Positions 9,163 through 19,036 are shown, counted from the first letter of the stretch. The stretch: 64,000 nt of DNA from a bacterium (GCA_027364575.1 DAHXPC010000004.1:83800-147799); one strand, 5' to 3'. Numbers and translations are program-made. Notes: generated by a model from the letters alone, not told the origin.

Positions 9163-11178
9163 ATGAAACAGCATTCTTTTTCTGTCTTAGCCTTAATTGC
9201 TTTCAGTTTATGCCCATTAGCGGCACACGGTGCCCCAGGTGCCCTAACAGATTTTGGAACTTTAAATAATGGCGCTTCCTCTTATGCTTATGGCATCAAT
9301 AGTGATGGCAGCGTGGTAGTGGGGCAGGCTTTTGATGGACAAGCTAATATTAATTGTGCTTTCCGCTGGGCTCAAGCCGAGGGAATGGTAAGCCTCGGGA
9401 CACTACCGGGCGGCGTTTCCTCTCAAGCGAATGGCGTTAATAGTGATGGTAGCGTGGTGGTGGGACAGTCTTATGATGGCGTAGCGAATGCCAATCGCGC
9501 TTTTCGCTGGACGCAAGCAGGGGGAATGGTAAATCTGGGTATGCTACCGGGCAGCACCGCCTCTCAAGCTTACGGCGTTAATAGTGATGGCAACGTGGTG
9601 GTGGGGCATACTTATAATGCTGGTAATGCTGGTAACCATCAGGCTTTTCGCTGGACCCCAGCAGGGGGAATGGTAAATCTGGGGACACTACCGGGTGGCG
9701 CTGCCGCTATAGCTTATGGCGTTAATAATGATGGTAGCGTGGTGGTGGGGCAGTCTACTGCTGATGGCGGAGATTCTAACAAAGCTTTTCGCTGGACCTC
9801 AGCAGGGGGAATGGTAAGCCTTGGGACACTACCGGGTGGTGTTAGTTCTACAGCGAATGGCGTTAATAGTGATGGTAGCGTGGTGGTGGGGCGGGCCGTT
9901 GATGGGTTTAATTTCATTCGCGCTTTTCGCTGGACGCAAGCAAGCGGAATGGTAAACCTGGGGACATTACCGGGTGGTCACGACTCTCAAGCGAATGGCG
10001 CTAATAATGATGGCAGCGTGGTGGTTGGGTCGGTCATGGATGAGCATTATCGCAGTCACGCCTTTCGCTGGACGCAAACAGGGGGACTACAAACGGTTGA
10101 CGATTGGTTAAGAGCCAATGGTGTCATCGTTCCAGCGGATATTACCTCTGAAGCTAAAGCTGTCAATGTCGATGGCTCTATTGTGGTAGGGCAGCTAGCG
10201 AATCAGCATGCCTTTATTGCACGAGTCAGTACCACAGGAAGTGGATTAATAACGCTCGCAGATTTACAGCAAAGTTTACTAAGTATCACTCCTATTCCTA
10301 CAGCTGCAATGCAGATAACCAGTACTATATTGCATGGAGCTAATGGGAACCCATTGTCTAAATTATTAGAAAATGAGCAAAAGACAGGCATGTGGATCGG
10401 GGGAGACTGGGGTAAAATGGCTTCGCAATCTGAGGGTGGCTTAGCAGAAGTAGGTGCTGCCTATCGGTTGTTGCCAGGTCTACAAGCTCAACTAGGATTA
10501 GGCAAAACTCGAGAACGTCAAGCGCTCGCATTGGGTGGACGGGCGAGTTCAACCGGTCAATATGTGGTAGCGGAACTGATTAACCATTTACCGATTAAAA
10601 ACCTTTTTGTAATTGTGAGTGCTATTCACCACTGGAGTGATTTTAATATTTCTAGAGGATATATCAATGCGGGTAATCCTGATAGTTCTAAAGCCAAAAC
10701 TCGGGCTAAAAGTCCTGCTTTTAGAGCACGTTTAGAATGGAAAGAAGGGATCCAGGCTCGGGCATTACGACTTTCGCCTTATGCAGAACTGAGTGCACAA
10801 TATACGCATGTGAAAGGGTATACAGAAAATGGTGGGGGATTTCCAGCCCGGTTTAATGGCGTAAGCATCGCTACCCGCAATGCGCGTTTAGGGATCAAAA
10901 GCCGATTACCTATCAATCATGACAAAACATCTATTGTCGCCAGTGTTGAGGGCATACATAGTTTTTATCAAAAGCAAACACACGCTCGAGGTCAAGTGCT
11001 AGGCCTTTTTGCATTTGACTTAGCATCGCCGATAAGCACGCATCGCACTTGGGTACGAGGCTCATTGGGGATGGATCATAAAGTAGGACCTGGCACCGTA
11101 TCATTGGCTGTCAATGCGACCACTAAAGGACAAGAGGCACCCTTTTGGTTAGCCGCTTTTTATCGCTGGGCATTTTAG
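9163..11178 (+). CDS. Autotransporter with HAF-repeat passenger
   Basis: A predicted 671-residue type V secreted protein. The preferred ATG at 9163 is preceded by AAAGGA and gives a clean signal peptide ending AAHGA; an in-frame ATG lies 30 bases upstream. The passenger has six good copies of an approximately 47-residue repeat (GTLPGG..S.A.GVNSDGSVVVG...AFRW...GGMV.L), the HAF extracellular repeat, and a degenerate seventh. A linker (ADLQQSLLSI...) leads to about 290 residues of alternating amphipathic strands ending in YRWAF, whose terminal Phe is typical of outer-membrane barrels. Similar proteins occur in Coxiella- and Legionella-type genomes. The role of the repeat domain is not known; surface exposure is inferred. 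Confidence 0.85.
   Translation: MKQHSFSVLALIAFSLCPLAAHGAPGALTDFGTLNNGASSYAYGINSDGSVVVGQAFDGQANINCAFRWAQAEGMVSLGTLPGGVSSQANGVNSDGSVVVGQSYDGVANANRAFRWTQAGGMVNLGMLPGSTASQAYGVNSDGNVVVGHTYNAGNAGNHQAFRWTPAGGMVNLGTLPGGAAAIAYGVNNDGSVVVGQSTADGGDSNKAFRWTSAGGMVSLGTLPGGVSSTANGVNSDGSVVVGRAVDGFNFIRAFRWTQASGMVNLGTLPGGHDSQANGANNDGSVVVGSVMDEHYRSHAFRWTQTGGLQTVDDWLRANGVIVPADITSEAKAVNVDGSIVVGQLANQHAFIARVSTTGSGLITLADLQQSLLSITPIPTAAMQITSTILHGANGNPLSKLLENEQKTGMWIGGDWGKMASQSEGGLAEVGAAYRLLPGLQAQLGLGKTRERQALALGGRASSTGQYVVAELINHLPIKNLFVIVSAIHHWSDFNISRGYINAGNPDSSKAKTRAKSPAFRARLEWKEGIQARALRLSPYAELSAQYTHVKGYTENGGGFPARFNGVSIATRNARLGIKSRLPINHDKTSIVASVEGIHSFYQKQTHARGQVLGLFAFDLASPISTHRTWVRGSLGMDHKVGPGTVSLAVNATTKGQEAPFWLAAFYRWAF
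9256..10090 (+). repeat. Tandem HAF repeats, about 141 bp per unit
   Basis: Six in-frame units encode the passenger domain. The most conserved DNA core runs from the GGGACACTACCGGG block to the GATGGTAGCGTGGTGGTGGG block, and several units match almost exactly there while the 3' part of each unit varies. Near-identical cores of this kind can recombine, so the repeat number may vary between strains. Confidence 0.85.
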
Positions 11179-11396
11179 GCGTTAAAAATATTAGGCCTTT
11201 TAATGAAACAAGGGTAGCGTATCAACCACTGGATAGACACGGATAGATGATTTTTCTTGACATCTATTGTGTGACAAGATACGCTCCTTTTTATGAAATC
11301 TACAAAAAATACACTGAATAGAAAATTTGGATGGCGTTGGTAATACACCCAATGTGCCTATTTTCTCCCGTGTAAAAAATATTTAAGGATTTCGAA

Positions 11397-11507
11397 ATGT
11401 TACCATTCAATACTTTCCTTTATCAAAACCTATCTTTAAAAACATACAATGGCTATCGTTGGCAAAGCTATTTTTGTTTAGTTAAATTTTTCTTTTTTCA
11501 AAAATGA
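11397..11507 (+). CDS. Possible 36-residue leader ORF before the second binding-protein gene
   Basis: An ATG with AAGGA seven bases upstream opens a 36-codon frame that ends 16 bases before the next gene. The product is aromatic-rich (eight Phe, four Tyr, one Trp) with no recognised domain. It could be a regulatory leader peptide for the following transporter gene, or chance. The rest of the 11179-11523 gap shows nothing I can identify. Confidence 0.25.
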   Translation: MLPFNTFLYQNLSLKTYNGYRWQSYFCLVKFFFFQK

Positions 11508-11523
11508 TCTGAAGGGTTTTAGG

Positions 11524-12501
11524 ATGTTTAAAATAGCTTTAAAACTGGTTTTTGTTCTGTTATCTAGCGTTGAGATTTGCTATGGATTGGGAGATGCTCA
11601 ACCAGAAGCAAAGAAAATTACTATTGGTATCTTAATGCCGATTGAACACGCAGCCATTCGCGAGATTGTCGCAGGGTTTACAGAAAAAGTGCATGAACAA
11701 TATCCGCAAGTGGTTTTTAATGAACAGGGGGCACAAGGGGATATTAAATTACAAAGAAATATCCTCGAACTTTTTGTCGGACAAGGTGTCGATTTGGTGG
11801 TGCCCATTGGTACCAGTGCAACACAGATGGCCTTAGCCGTTGTTAAACATCAACCGATTGTCAGTCTTGCAGGTATTTATGCCGAAAGCGAACGCCAAAA
11901 ACGAATTCCCCTGAATATCACTGGAGTGTTAGATGAAATTGGTGGAAAAAATAAACTGGATTTTATTCGTGAAATTCTGCCAGGGATCAAAAATGTAAGT
12001 TTGATTTTTCATAGTGGCAATGAGAAAAATCATCAGGAAGTCGCGGAAATTATTGCCTATGGAAAAAAGATAGATATCAGGATCGAAATAAAAAGTATTC
12101 AAACCTTTTCTGAATTGAAAGCCGCGACAGAATCGATAAGCAATGACAGCCAAGCAATATTAATTTTAAAAGATCATTTGTTGGCAAGCGGCATTCGAAT
12201 GTTAGTCTCAATTGCTGCAGAACGTGCCATCCCCTTAATTACCTCCGATGAAGGAACCGTTCAAATAGGTGCCACGATTGCACTCGGTGTGTCTGAACGC
12301 ATGATAGGCGAAGAGGGCGGCAGATTAGCCATAAAAGTATTACAAGGGCATTCGATGGAAAAGCTTCCTATGTTGGACATACAAGAACTGGCTGTATTTT
12401 ATAATAAAGAGGCTTGTCGGCAAAAGCACATCGATTTAACAAAAATTCAAGCGTATGCGGCTAAACATAAATATCGGCTGAATCCTGTATCTGGTACCTA
12501 A
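11524..12501 (+). CDS. ABC transporter substrate-binding protein, COG2984 type (copy 2)
   Basis: A distant paralogue of the gene at 7955. A signal peptide (MFKIALKLVFVLLSSVEICYG) precedes ITIGILMPIEHAAIREIVAGF, then LVVPIGTSATQMALAVV and a C-terminal ALGVSERMIGEEGGRLAIKVL block as in the ABC_sub_bind family. An AAGGG ribosome site lies seven bases before the ATG. It again lacks adjacent permease or ATPase genes. Its last residues (VSGT) and stop codon fall inside a 41-bp repeat shared with the ankyrin gene at 21687, so its original C-terminus may have been altered. Confidence 0.82.
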   Translation: MFKIALKLVFVLLSSVEICYGLGDAQPEAKKITIGILMPIEHAAIREIVAGFTEKVHEQYPQVVFNEQGAQGDIKLQRNILELFVGQGVDLVVPIGTSATQMALAVVKHQPIVSLAGIYAESERQKRIPLNITGVLDEIGGKNKLDFIREILPGIKNVSLIFHSGNEKNHQEVAEIIAYGKKIDIRIEIKSIQTFSELKAATESISNDSQAILILKDHLLASGIRMLVSIAAERAIPLITSDEGTVQIGATIALGVSERMIGEEGGRLAIKVLQGHSMEKLPMLDIQELAVFYNKEACRQKHIDLTKIQAYAAKHKYRLNPVSGT

Positions 12502-12526
12502 TGAGAGTAGATTGGTGCGAGGCACC
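12486..12526. repeat. Copy 1 of a 41-bp hairpin-type repeat overlapping a stop codon
   Basis: This 41-base segment aligns without gaps to 22676-22716, sharing the core CTAATGAGAGTAG and the 3' block AGGCACC. The TAA inside the core is the stop codon of the binding-protein gene. In this copy GGTGC-GAG-GCACC (12514-12526) makes a short hairpin. Both copies sit at the extreme 3' end of unrelated genes. Confidence 0.7.
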
Positions 12527-12655
12527 ATATTAGCCTTTGCTCTTTAGGGCAAGTTCGCTAAACTGTGTGATTACAGAACAGCAGTCCCCACTCTAGAGCC
12601 CTTCAATAGGAAATTTGGAAAGGGAAATAAGGGCACCGTAATACGAGGATTAAAA

Positions 12656-14695
12656 ATGAAAGTTAGCGAACATTGGCTAAGAAGCTTTGTCGATCCAAAG
12701 GCTTCTATGACCGAATTGGCCGATCAATTAACCCATATGGGGATAGAAGTTGAGCATCTAGCGCTTGGAACGATTGATAAGCCACAAGCGGTGATGACCC
12801 TTAAAATACCTCCTAATCGGGGAGATTGTTTAAGTATGGAAGGGATCGCAAGAGAACTTTCTATGGCAAATGATCTACGCTACCAACCGAGTAAAACTGT
12901 AGCGCCACCGGCGACCATTTCCAATACCTGTGCCGTGCGCATAGAAGCGCCTGAGCTTTGCCCTCGATATTTAGGGTGCGTTATCAAGGGTATCAATAAC
13001 GCGGGTGCTGCGCCACTTTGGCTAACAGAACGCTTAGAATTGGCAGGCGTAAGAAGTATTTCTATTGTCATCGATATTCTTAATTATGTGATGTTCGAAT
13101 TGGGTCAACCGTTGCATGCCTTTGATTTGCATGCATTAGATTCTGAAATTGTGGTGCGAAAATCTAAACAGGGCGAAAAAATACAATTGCTGAATGAGCA
13201 AGAAATTGAATTGGATGAAAAAACATTGGTGATTGCCGATAAAACTCGGGCACATGCAATTGCAGGCGTCATGGGCGGGCTACAGTCTAGCGTTACCGAT
13301 AAAACCGTGGATGTCTTTATCGAAAGTGCCTATTTTGACCCCGTCGCCATTCGTTTGTCGGCACAACGGTATGGGATAAAAACAGATGCTTCCTACCGTT
13401 TTGAACGAGGCGTTGATCCAAACTTACCCAGACGTGCATTAGAACGTACGATTCAGCTTATTGTAGAAATAGCCGGTGGTCAGGCCGGTTCTATTGTCGA
13501 AGAAAAAAATACGATTCATCTGCCGGCTGAGCCCGTTATCTTTTTAAGGAAAGAACGTATTGTAAAAATGTTAGGGATAACGTTAACCGATACAGAAATT
13601 TTAAATTTTTTAGCGCATTTACAAATGCGGGTCGACAGCAAGCCTGAGGGCTTTACCGTTTGGCCACCGAGTTTTAGGCAAGATATTCTACTGGAAGTAG
13701 ATTTGATAGAAGAAATTGCTAGGCTATATGGTTTTCATCAATTACCCACGGAAAAATTAAGGGGAGAAAGAGAATTTTTCCCGATACCAGAAACAACCAT
13801 TCCGTCGATAAGATTTAAAGAAATGTTAGTAGGTAGAGGGTTTTCAGAAGCCATTACCTATAGTTTTATTGATCCAAAACTTACTGAAATTTTTGAATTT
13901 TCTTCTGCGCCGCTTATACTGAGTAATCCCATTAGCACCGATATGGCGGCTATGCGTATTAGTTTATGGCCTGGATTATTGCAGGCGGTACAATATAATC
14001 AACGCAGGCAATTAATGCGAGCGCGCTTTTTTGAAATGGGCACTTGTTTTTTAAGCGATCCTTCCCAAATCATTGAAAAAGAAATGTTGGCAGGGATCTG
14101 TGGTGGCACCGTGTATCAAGAGCAATGGGGGGCCCCGCAACGTCTGCACGATTATTATGATATCAAGCAGGATGTCGAAGCATTGCTAGCCTTAACTGGC
14201 AGTGATTATCATTTTCAAAAAGGGGAACATCCAGCGCTGCATCCTGGGCAGACTGCCCACATTGTCCAGAGTAATCAAATCATTGGATATTTAGGGGCAT
14301 TACATCCCCGATTGGTTAAAGCCTTTGAATTAGAAGGGCCGATATTTGTATTTGAAATAGACATGGCAGGCTTAAGGAAAGGGACACTGCCTAAGTTTAT
14401 AGCTCTGTCTAAATACCCAGCAATTAGACGGGATATTGCCGTTATCGTCGATAAAGAGATCGTTGCCGATGCACTTAAATTAGCGATTGTCAGCTGTGCC
14501 GGACCCTTTTTGCAAAATGTTGCTTTTTTTGATGTGTATCAAGGCAAGGGAATCGAAAAAACGCAAAAAAGTATGGCCATTAGCTTGATTTTACAGCATC
14601 CATCGCGCACGCTAGTAGAAGAGGAAGTGAATGCGATTATTAAAGAAGTGCTTTCCACGTTGACTAGGCAATTTCAGGCGACTTTAAGGGAATGA
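12656..14695 (+). CDS. pheT: Phenylalanyl-tRNA synthetase beta subunit, apparently lacking the N-terminal tRNA-binding domain
   Basis: Beta chain of PheRS, which forms an alpha2-beta2 enzyme charging tRNA-Phe. The first 40 residues ([14 protein letters not shown]...GIEVEHL) match the usual N-terminus, but the chain then passes directly to [21 protein letters not shown], which in E. coli PheT follows about 115 residues later. The EMAP/OB-fold tRNA-binding domain is therefore missing in frame. The B3/B4 editing domain ([11 protein letters not shown]), B5 domain ([11 protein letters not shown]), catalytic-like core and C-terminal FDX-ACB domain ([18 protein letters not shown]) are present. Total length is 679 residues against about 795 in E. 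coli. GAGGA lies before the ATG. ihfA follows as usual, but pheS is not upstream. Confidence 0.92.
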   Translation: MKVSEHWLRSFVDPKASMTELADQLTHMGIEVEHLALGTIDKPQAVMTLKIPPNRGDCLSMEGIARELSMANDLRYQPSKTVAPPATISNTCAVRIEAPELCPRYLGCVIKGINNAGAAPLWLTERLELAGVRSISIVIDILNYVMFELGQPLHAFDLHALDSEIVVRKSKQGEKIQLLNEQEIELDEKTLVIADKTRAHAIAGVMGGLQSSVTDKTVDVFIESAYFDPVAIRLSAQRYGIKTDASYRFERGVDPNLPRRALERTIQLIVEIAGGQAGSIVEEKNTIHLPAEPVIFLRKERIVKMLGITLTDTEILNFLAHLQMRVDSKPEGFTVWPPSFRQDILLEVDLIEEIARLYGFHQLPTEKLRGEREFFPIPETTIPSIRFKEMLVGRGFSEAITYSFIDPKLTEIFEFSSAPLILSNPISTDMAAMRISLWPGLLQAVQYNQRRQLMRARFFEMGTCFLSDPSQIIEKEMLAGICGGTVYQEQWGAPQRLHDYYDIKQDVEALLALTGSDYHFQKGEHPALHPGQTAHIVQSNQIIGYLGALHPRLVKAFELEGPIFVFEIDMAGLRKGTLPKFIALSKYPAIRRDIAVIVDKEIVADALKLAIVSCAGPFLQNVAFFDVYQGKGIEKTQKSMAISLILQHPSRTLVEEEVNAIIKEVLSTLTRQFQATLRE

Positions 14696-14699
14696 ACTC

Positions 14700-15026
14700 A
14701 TGACTACCACGCTGACGAAAGCTGAGCTTTCTGAAGGATTACAAAAAGAGCTAGGCCATACCAAGCTAGTTGCAAAAAATATTGTCGATGACGTATTTGA
14801 AGCGATTCGGACCAGCCTAGAAAGCGGAGTTTCGGTAAAGCTTTCTAGTTTTGGTAATTTCGAATTACGGGATAAAAAGGCTCGTCCCGGACGAAATCCC
14901 AAAACGGGCGAACCCAAACTGATCAATGCGAGGAGGGTCGTCACCTTTAAAGCGGGGCAAAAACTGAAAGATAAAGTGCAAGAATATCCGGGTCAGGAAC
15001 AGCCAATTGATACGCTGCCCGCATAG
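14700..15026 (+). CDS. ihfA: Integration host factor subunit alpha
   Basis: DNA-bending architectural protein that pairs with IhfB. The 108-residue product starts [16 protein letters not shown], has [22 protein letters not shown] with the conserved Pro that intercalates into DNA, and the FKAGQKLK C-terminal helix. The last dozen residues extend beyond the typical E. coli length. It begins four bases after pheT, the classic pheT-ihfA arrangement, which separates it from the HU gene at 44340. Confidence 0.95.
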   Translation: MTTTLTKAELSEGLQKELGHTKLVAKNIVDDVFEAIRTSLESGVSVKLSSFGNFELRDKKARPGRNPKTGEPKLINARRVVTFKAGQKLKDKVQEYPGQEQPIDTLPA

Positions 15027-15069
15027 ATCATTCCCAACCCACCTGTTCTAGTGTTATTATCCAGTCCTT

Positions 15070-15147
<78 letters not shown>

Positions 15148-15237
15148 TATAGCCAAAATAATAAGCAACAAGCTTTAAGTCATATGCCCATTCGGCAAAA
15201 TGAATAAAGCGTTTGCAATCAGCATGAGGTATTAGTC

Positions 15238-16557
15238 ATGGATCTGCCTTCTGGCTCGATTTTTGAAGAGCTCGAACAATCACACCAAGCTAAAAAAGCG
15301 GAAAAGGGCATTACGGCTTCAGCAATTACCATGTGTATTCTGGGGGCCGCTTTTTACTGTTATGAATACTATTTGCGCGTAGCGCCCAGTGTGATGAGCG
15401 CCGAGTTAAAAGAAACATTTATGCTGGGGGAGGCGGGCTTTGGCCATTTAGCCGCTTGCTATTATTACGCCTACACACCGATGCAAATTCCCGTTGGGAT
15501 CATGATGGATAGGTTTGGTCCCCGTAAAATTTTAACCCTTGCTTGTTTTTTCTGTGCAATAGGCACGTATTTATTTGCGGCGACTTCTATTGTTGTGATT
15601 GCGCAAATAGGCAGATTTTTAGTGGGATTCGGATCGGCTTTTGCGTATGTCGGTGTACTTAAAATTTCCAGTGTATGGTTACCGCAAAAATACTTTGCAT
15701 TGATGGCGGGGATCTGTACGGCCTTAGGCATGCTCGGAGCAACAACGGGTGCCGTAACCATTAGTTATTTAGTCGAACATATGGATTGGCAGACTACCCT
15801 TTATTATTCTGCGTTGATCGGAATTGTGTTAACCCTGATATTATGGCTGGTGATACGCGATGGCGCTAATGTAAACCAAAATGTGATCCAGCAATTTTCC
15901 GGATCAAACGATAATATTCGAACTAAATTTTCAAGTTTAAAAGGCATGGCTTTAAGCTCGCAAATGTGGATAAGTGGGTTGATTGGGTGTTTGACCTTTT
16001 TGCCGATTTCAGGCTTTGCGGAAGTTTGGGCAATCAGCTTTTTGAAAGTCGTTGGCATGTCCAAGCATGATGCAGCCGTCGGTTCTTCCATGATATTTTT
16101 AGGCTTTGCGTTGGGGGGGCCAATATGGGGTTTAGTATCGGATGCGCTGCAAAGCCGACGTAAGCCTTTAATTATCGGTTCATTTGTGTCTGCAATTTTA
16201 ATGGCATTCGTGATTTTTACCCCCACTGCCTCTCTCTATTGGATGTACCCATTGCTGTTTTTCTCTGCATTTTTTGCCAGTGCACAAATATTGGTTTTTG
16301 CCATCAGCAATGATTTTTCTCGTGCAGAAGTCAGTGCCACAGCCGTTGCTTTTACCAATATGGTGGTTATGATTGGTGGGGCATTGATCCCCCCTATTAT
16401 TGGAAAATTTTTGGATAATGTCGTTGGCTTGGGCAATAGTCTACCGATCTCCTCTGTGCAGGATTATTCCATTGCATTAGCGGTTTTACCCATTTCCTTA
16501 TTGTTATCTGGTATTTTAAGCATTATTTTAAAAGAATCCTATCAAGGGTATCGATAA
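15238..16557 (+). CDS. MFS transporter
   Basis: A 439-residue major facilitator with about twelve hydrophobic segments. The cytoplasmic N-terminus (about 30 residues) is followed by AAFYCYEYYLRVAPSVMSAEL. The loop 2-3 signature is GIMMDRFGPRKIL and a related IWGLVSDALQSRRKPL repeats in the second half, as expected for the two six-helix bundles. GAGGT lies before the ATG. Transporters of this subtype are numerous in Legionella and Coxiella relatives. The substrate cannot be read from sequence. Confidence 0.85.
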   Translation: MDLPSGSIFEELEQSHQAKKAEKGITASAITMCILGAAFYCYEYYLRVAPSVMSAELKETFMLGEAGFGHLAACYYYAYTPMQIPVGIMMDRFGPRKILTLACFFCAIGTYLFAATSIVVIAQIGRFLVGFGSAFAYVGVLKISSVWLPQKYFALMAGICTALGMLGATTGAVTISYLVEHMDWQTTLYYSALIGIVLTLILWLVIRDGANVNQNVIQQFSGSNDNIRTKFSSLKGMALSSQMWISGLIGCLTFLPISGFAEVWAISFLKVVGMSKHDAAVGSSMIFLGFALGGPIWGLVSDALQSRRKPLIIGSFVSAILMAFVIFTPTASLYWMYPLLFFSAFFASAQILVFAISNDFSRAEVSATAVAFTNMVVMIGGALIPPIIGKFLDNVVGLGNSLPISSVQDYSIALAVLPISLLLSGILSIILKESYQGYR

Positions 16558-16558
16558 A

Positions 16559-17044
16559 GTGCAGGATAAAATTCAATTTAGGATTGCTGCCCGCGCATTG
16601 GTTGTAGAAGATAACCGATTATTGTTGGTAAGCGATAATGGGGAATACTGGTATTTGCCTGGGGGACGTTTAGAATTATCTGAAAGCTTAACAGACTGCG
16701 TGGAAAGAGAAGTCTATGAAGAAACGGGACTTAGCGTTAAAACAGGTCCACTGTTGCATGTGCTCGAATGCTTTGATTTAAATGATCACCAGCATAAAAT
16801 TCATTTTTATTTTCAAACAACGACAATCGCCGGCACCTTGACAGATAGCTGGTGTGATCAAGGGGGCTCGGTACAGTTTCAACGTTACTTTAGCTTAGAG
16901 GAAATACAAGACAATAAAAAAATTCTGCCCCGGTTTCTAGCCTCTGGCGATTGGTGCCAGGTGTATTCACAGATGGATAAGGTGTATCAAGGCACCGTGC
17001 ATATGCGAGGCTTTGAAATGATTGATGCCGCTGAGACCGTGTAA
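16559..17044 (+). CDS. NUDIX hydrolase
   Basis: A 161-residue protein with a complete Nudix box at about residues 38-60: G-x5-E-x7-REVYEETGL, which binds Mg2+ and cleaves a nucleoside diphosphate linked to another group. It starts at GTG one base after the MFS stop, so the two genes are translationally linked. The exact substrate (ADP-ribose, dinucleoside polyphosphate, oxidised dNTP) is not predictable. It might detoxify a product linked to the transporter, but that is only a guess from position. Confidence 0.88.
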   Translation: MQDKIQFRIAARALVVEDNRLLLVSDNGEYWYLPGGRLELSESLTDCVEREVYEETGLSVKTGPLLHVLECFDLNDHQHKIHFYFQTTTIAGTLTDSWCDQGGSVQFQRYFSLEEIQDNKKILPRFLASGDWCQVYSQMDKVYQGTVHMRGFEMIDAAETV

Positions 17045-17111
17045 ACCCCAATACAAAAAAACTATAAAATCATTCACAAAGTCAGAAATATTGTCCCTGC
17101 CCGATAGTCGA

Positions 17112-17141
17112 TTGAATTATGTCAACGAACTATGATATAGT
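17112..17141 (+). promoter_or_regulatory. Candidate sigma70 promoter for the ABC exporter
   Basis: TTGAAT at 17112-17117 and TATAGT at 17136-17141 are spaced by 18 bases and end about 40 bases before the ATG at 17183. They lie in the only sizeable gap after the NUDIX gene. Confidence 0.4.
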
Positions 17142-17182
17142 TTTATTGAATCGAAAAATTCTTATCGTCAACTTGGGATCAA

Positions 17183-19006
17183 ATGCCTATGTTACCAAAA
17201 ACACTGGCCTCTTTTTTATGGCATTTTATACGCCCTTACCGTTTAACATTTTTTGGGATGTTAGCTTCAGTATTTCTATATGCAATTTTAACTTCCTTTA
17301 GCCCATATTTATTAAAAGTTATTATTGATACGCTGATTTCTTATCAAAGCCTACCCGAAGGGTTATTCAGTACAATTTGGATCCCCGCGGTTCTTTTTAT
17401 TTTGCTATACCAAGCCATGGATTTTTCTTGGGCATTATTTGATTATTTTAAAGTTAAAACGCTACCCTCTGTACGGGCTGATATTATTAATGCGCTCTTT
17501 GCCTATTTACAGCAACATGCGTATAGCTACTTTCAAAGAAACTTTACGGGTACGCTTTCCAATAAAGTCGCCGATATGGCAAGGGGCGCTGAATCCGTTA
17601 TCTCCCAAATGGTGGATCCACTTTTCTCTCAAGTTATGGCACTGGTGATTGCCACCATTACGATGAGTTTGGTTAGCCCCATTTGCAGCTTAATATTGGT
17701 GGTGTGGTCTTGTGTTTTTTTAGGGGTTACCTTCCTATTTTATAAAAATACACAAAAATATGCGGTAGAATTTTCTGAAAGTAATAGTGTGTGCATGGGG
17801 AATCTGGTCGATAGTGTGACAAATATTGTCAGTTCAAAATTGTTTGCCCGCACGGCATTTGAAAAAGAATATCTTGGAAAATATGTTGCAGACACTAAAG
17901 TCAAAGAACAAATCTTACAATGGCATATGTTTAAAATTAAAGTTTTGCAAGGAACGTCGGTTACTTTACTGTTTGGATTTATGCTCGGATTTTTAATTTA
18001 TGCAAAAGAGCGTCATTTAGTCACCATTGGCGATTTTGCGTTTATTCTTTCTTTATCAATGACGGTTATGCAAGGATTATGGTATTTGGCTAGCCATTTC
18101 TTGCTGTTTTCTCAAGAACTCGGGATTTGCCAACAAGCACTTTCTTTGTTGAATGTCCCGCACGAAATTGTGGATAGATCGAATGCCCCTGTATTAAGTG
18201 TCAATAAGGGCGAAATTGTTTTTGAACGCGTGACCTTTAACTATGATAAAGGAAAAAATATTTTTCGCGATAAATCCTTAAAGATCTCTGGTGGCCAAAA
18301 GATCGGATTGGTTGGGTTTTCTGGCAGCGGCAAAACCACCTTTGCAAGCCTTATTTTGCGATTTTTTGAGGTAAGTTCAGGTAGGATTTTGATTGATAAT
18401 CAAGATATTGCTGAAGTCACTCAAGATAGCCTACATTCAGAAATTGCAATGATCCCACAAGATCCCATGCTATTTCATCGCAGCCTTTTGGAAAATATTC
18501 GCTATGGTCGTTTGGAGGCCAGTGATAGTGAAGTCATTGAAGCCTCTAAAAAAGCACATTGCCATGAATTTATTGAGTTGATGCCTGAGGGGTATCATAC
18601 CACGGTGGGCGAGCGAGGATTAAGGCTTTCGGAGGGACAGCGGCAGCGAATTGCCATTGCGAGGGCAATTTTAAAAGATGCACCTATTCTCATTTTAGAC
18701 GAAGCGACTTCGGCATTAGACTCGCTGACAGAAGCTAAAATCCGCGAAGGCTTAGCATATCTCATGCAGGATCGCACCACGATTGTGATTGCACATCGCT
18801 TATCCACATTATCGGATATGGATAGAATTTTAGTGTTTTCAGAGGGTGAGGTGGTAGAAGATGGCAGCCATCATGCGCTATTAGAAAAGCGTGGGCATTA
18901 TGCTAAACTTTGGGAAATGCAGGCCGGTGGATTTTTGCCGGAACAGCAGGAAGGAGAGGAAGATCCGCGTATTGAAATAGAAGCCGTCGAGGTGGCCGTT
19001 CGCTAA
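17183..19006 (+). CDS. ABC transporter, exporter type (fused permease and ATPase)
   Basis: The 607-residue half-transporter probably works as a homodimer in the inner membrane. Six transmembrane segments fill residues 10-310. The ATPase follows with Walker A GFSGSGKTT (about 375-383), Q-loop IPQDPMLFHRSLLENIRYGR, signature LSEGQRQRIAIARA and Walker B ILILDEATSALD, then the H-loop His in IAHRLST. The signature has LSEGQ in place of the common LSGGQ. It resembles the MsbA/lipid and multidrug exporter group. The next gene (19037) begins 30 bases later, so they may be co-transcribed. Confidence 0.9.
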   Translation: MPMLPKTLASFLWHFIRPYRLTFFGMLASVFLYAILTSFSPYLLKVIIDTLISYQSLPEGLFSTIWIPAVLFILLYQAMDFSWALFDYFKVKTLPSVRADIINALFAYLQQHAYSYFQRNFTGTLSNKVADMARGAESVISQMVDPLFSQVMALVIATITMSLVSPICSLILVVWSCVFLGVTFLFYKNTQKYAVEFSESNSVCMGNLVDSVTNIVSSKLFARTAFEKEYLGKYVADTKVKEQILQWHMFKIKVLQGTSVTLLFGFMLGFLIYAKERHLVTIGDFAFILSLSMTVMQGLWYLASHFLLFSQELGICQQALSLLNVPHEIVDRSNAPVLSVNKGEIVFERVTFNYDKGKNIFRDKSLKISGGQKIGLVGFSGSGKTTFASLILRFFEVSSGRILIDNQDIAEVTQDSLHSEIAMIPQDPMLFHRSLLENIRYGRLEASDSEVIEASKKAHCHEFIELMPEGYHTTVGERGLRLSEGQRQRIAIARAILKDAPILILDEATSALDSLTEAKIREGLAYLMQDRTTIVIAHRLSTLSDMDRILVFSEGEVVEDGSHHALLEKRGHYAKLWEMQAGGFLPEQQEGEEDPRIEIEAVEVAVR

Positions 19007-19036
19007 ACTCAACGATAATACCCAAGAGGAATCATC

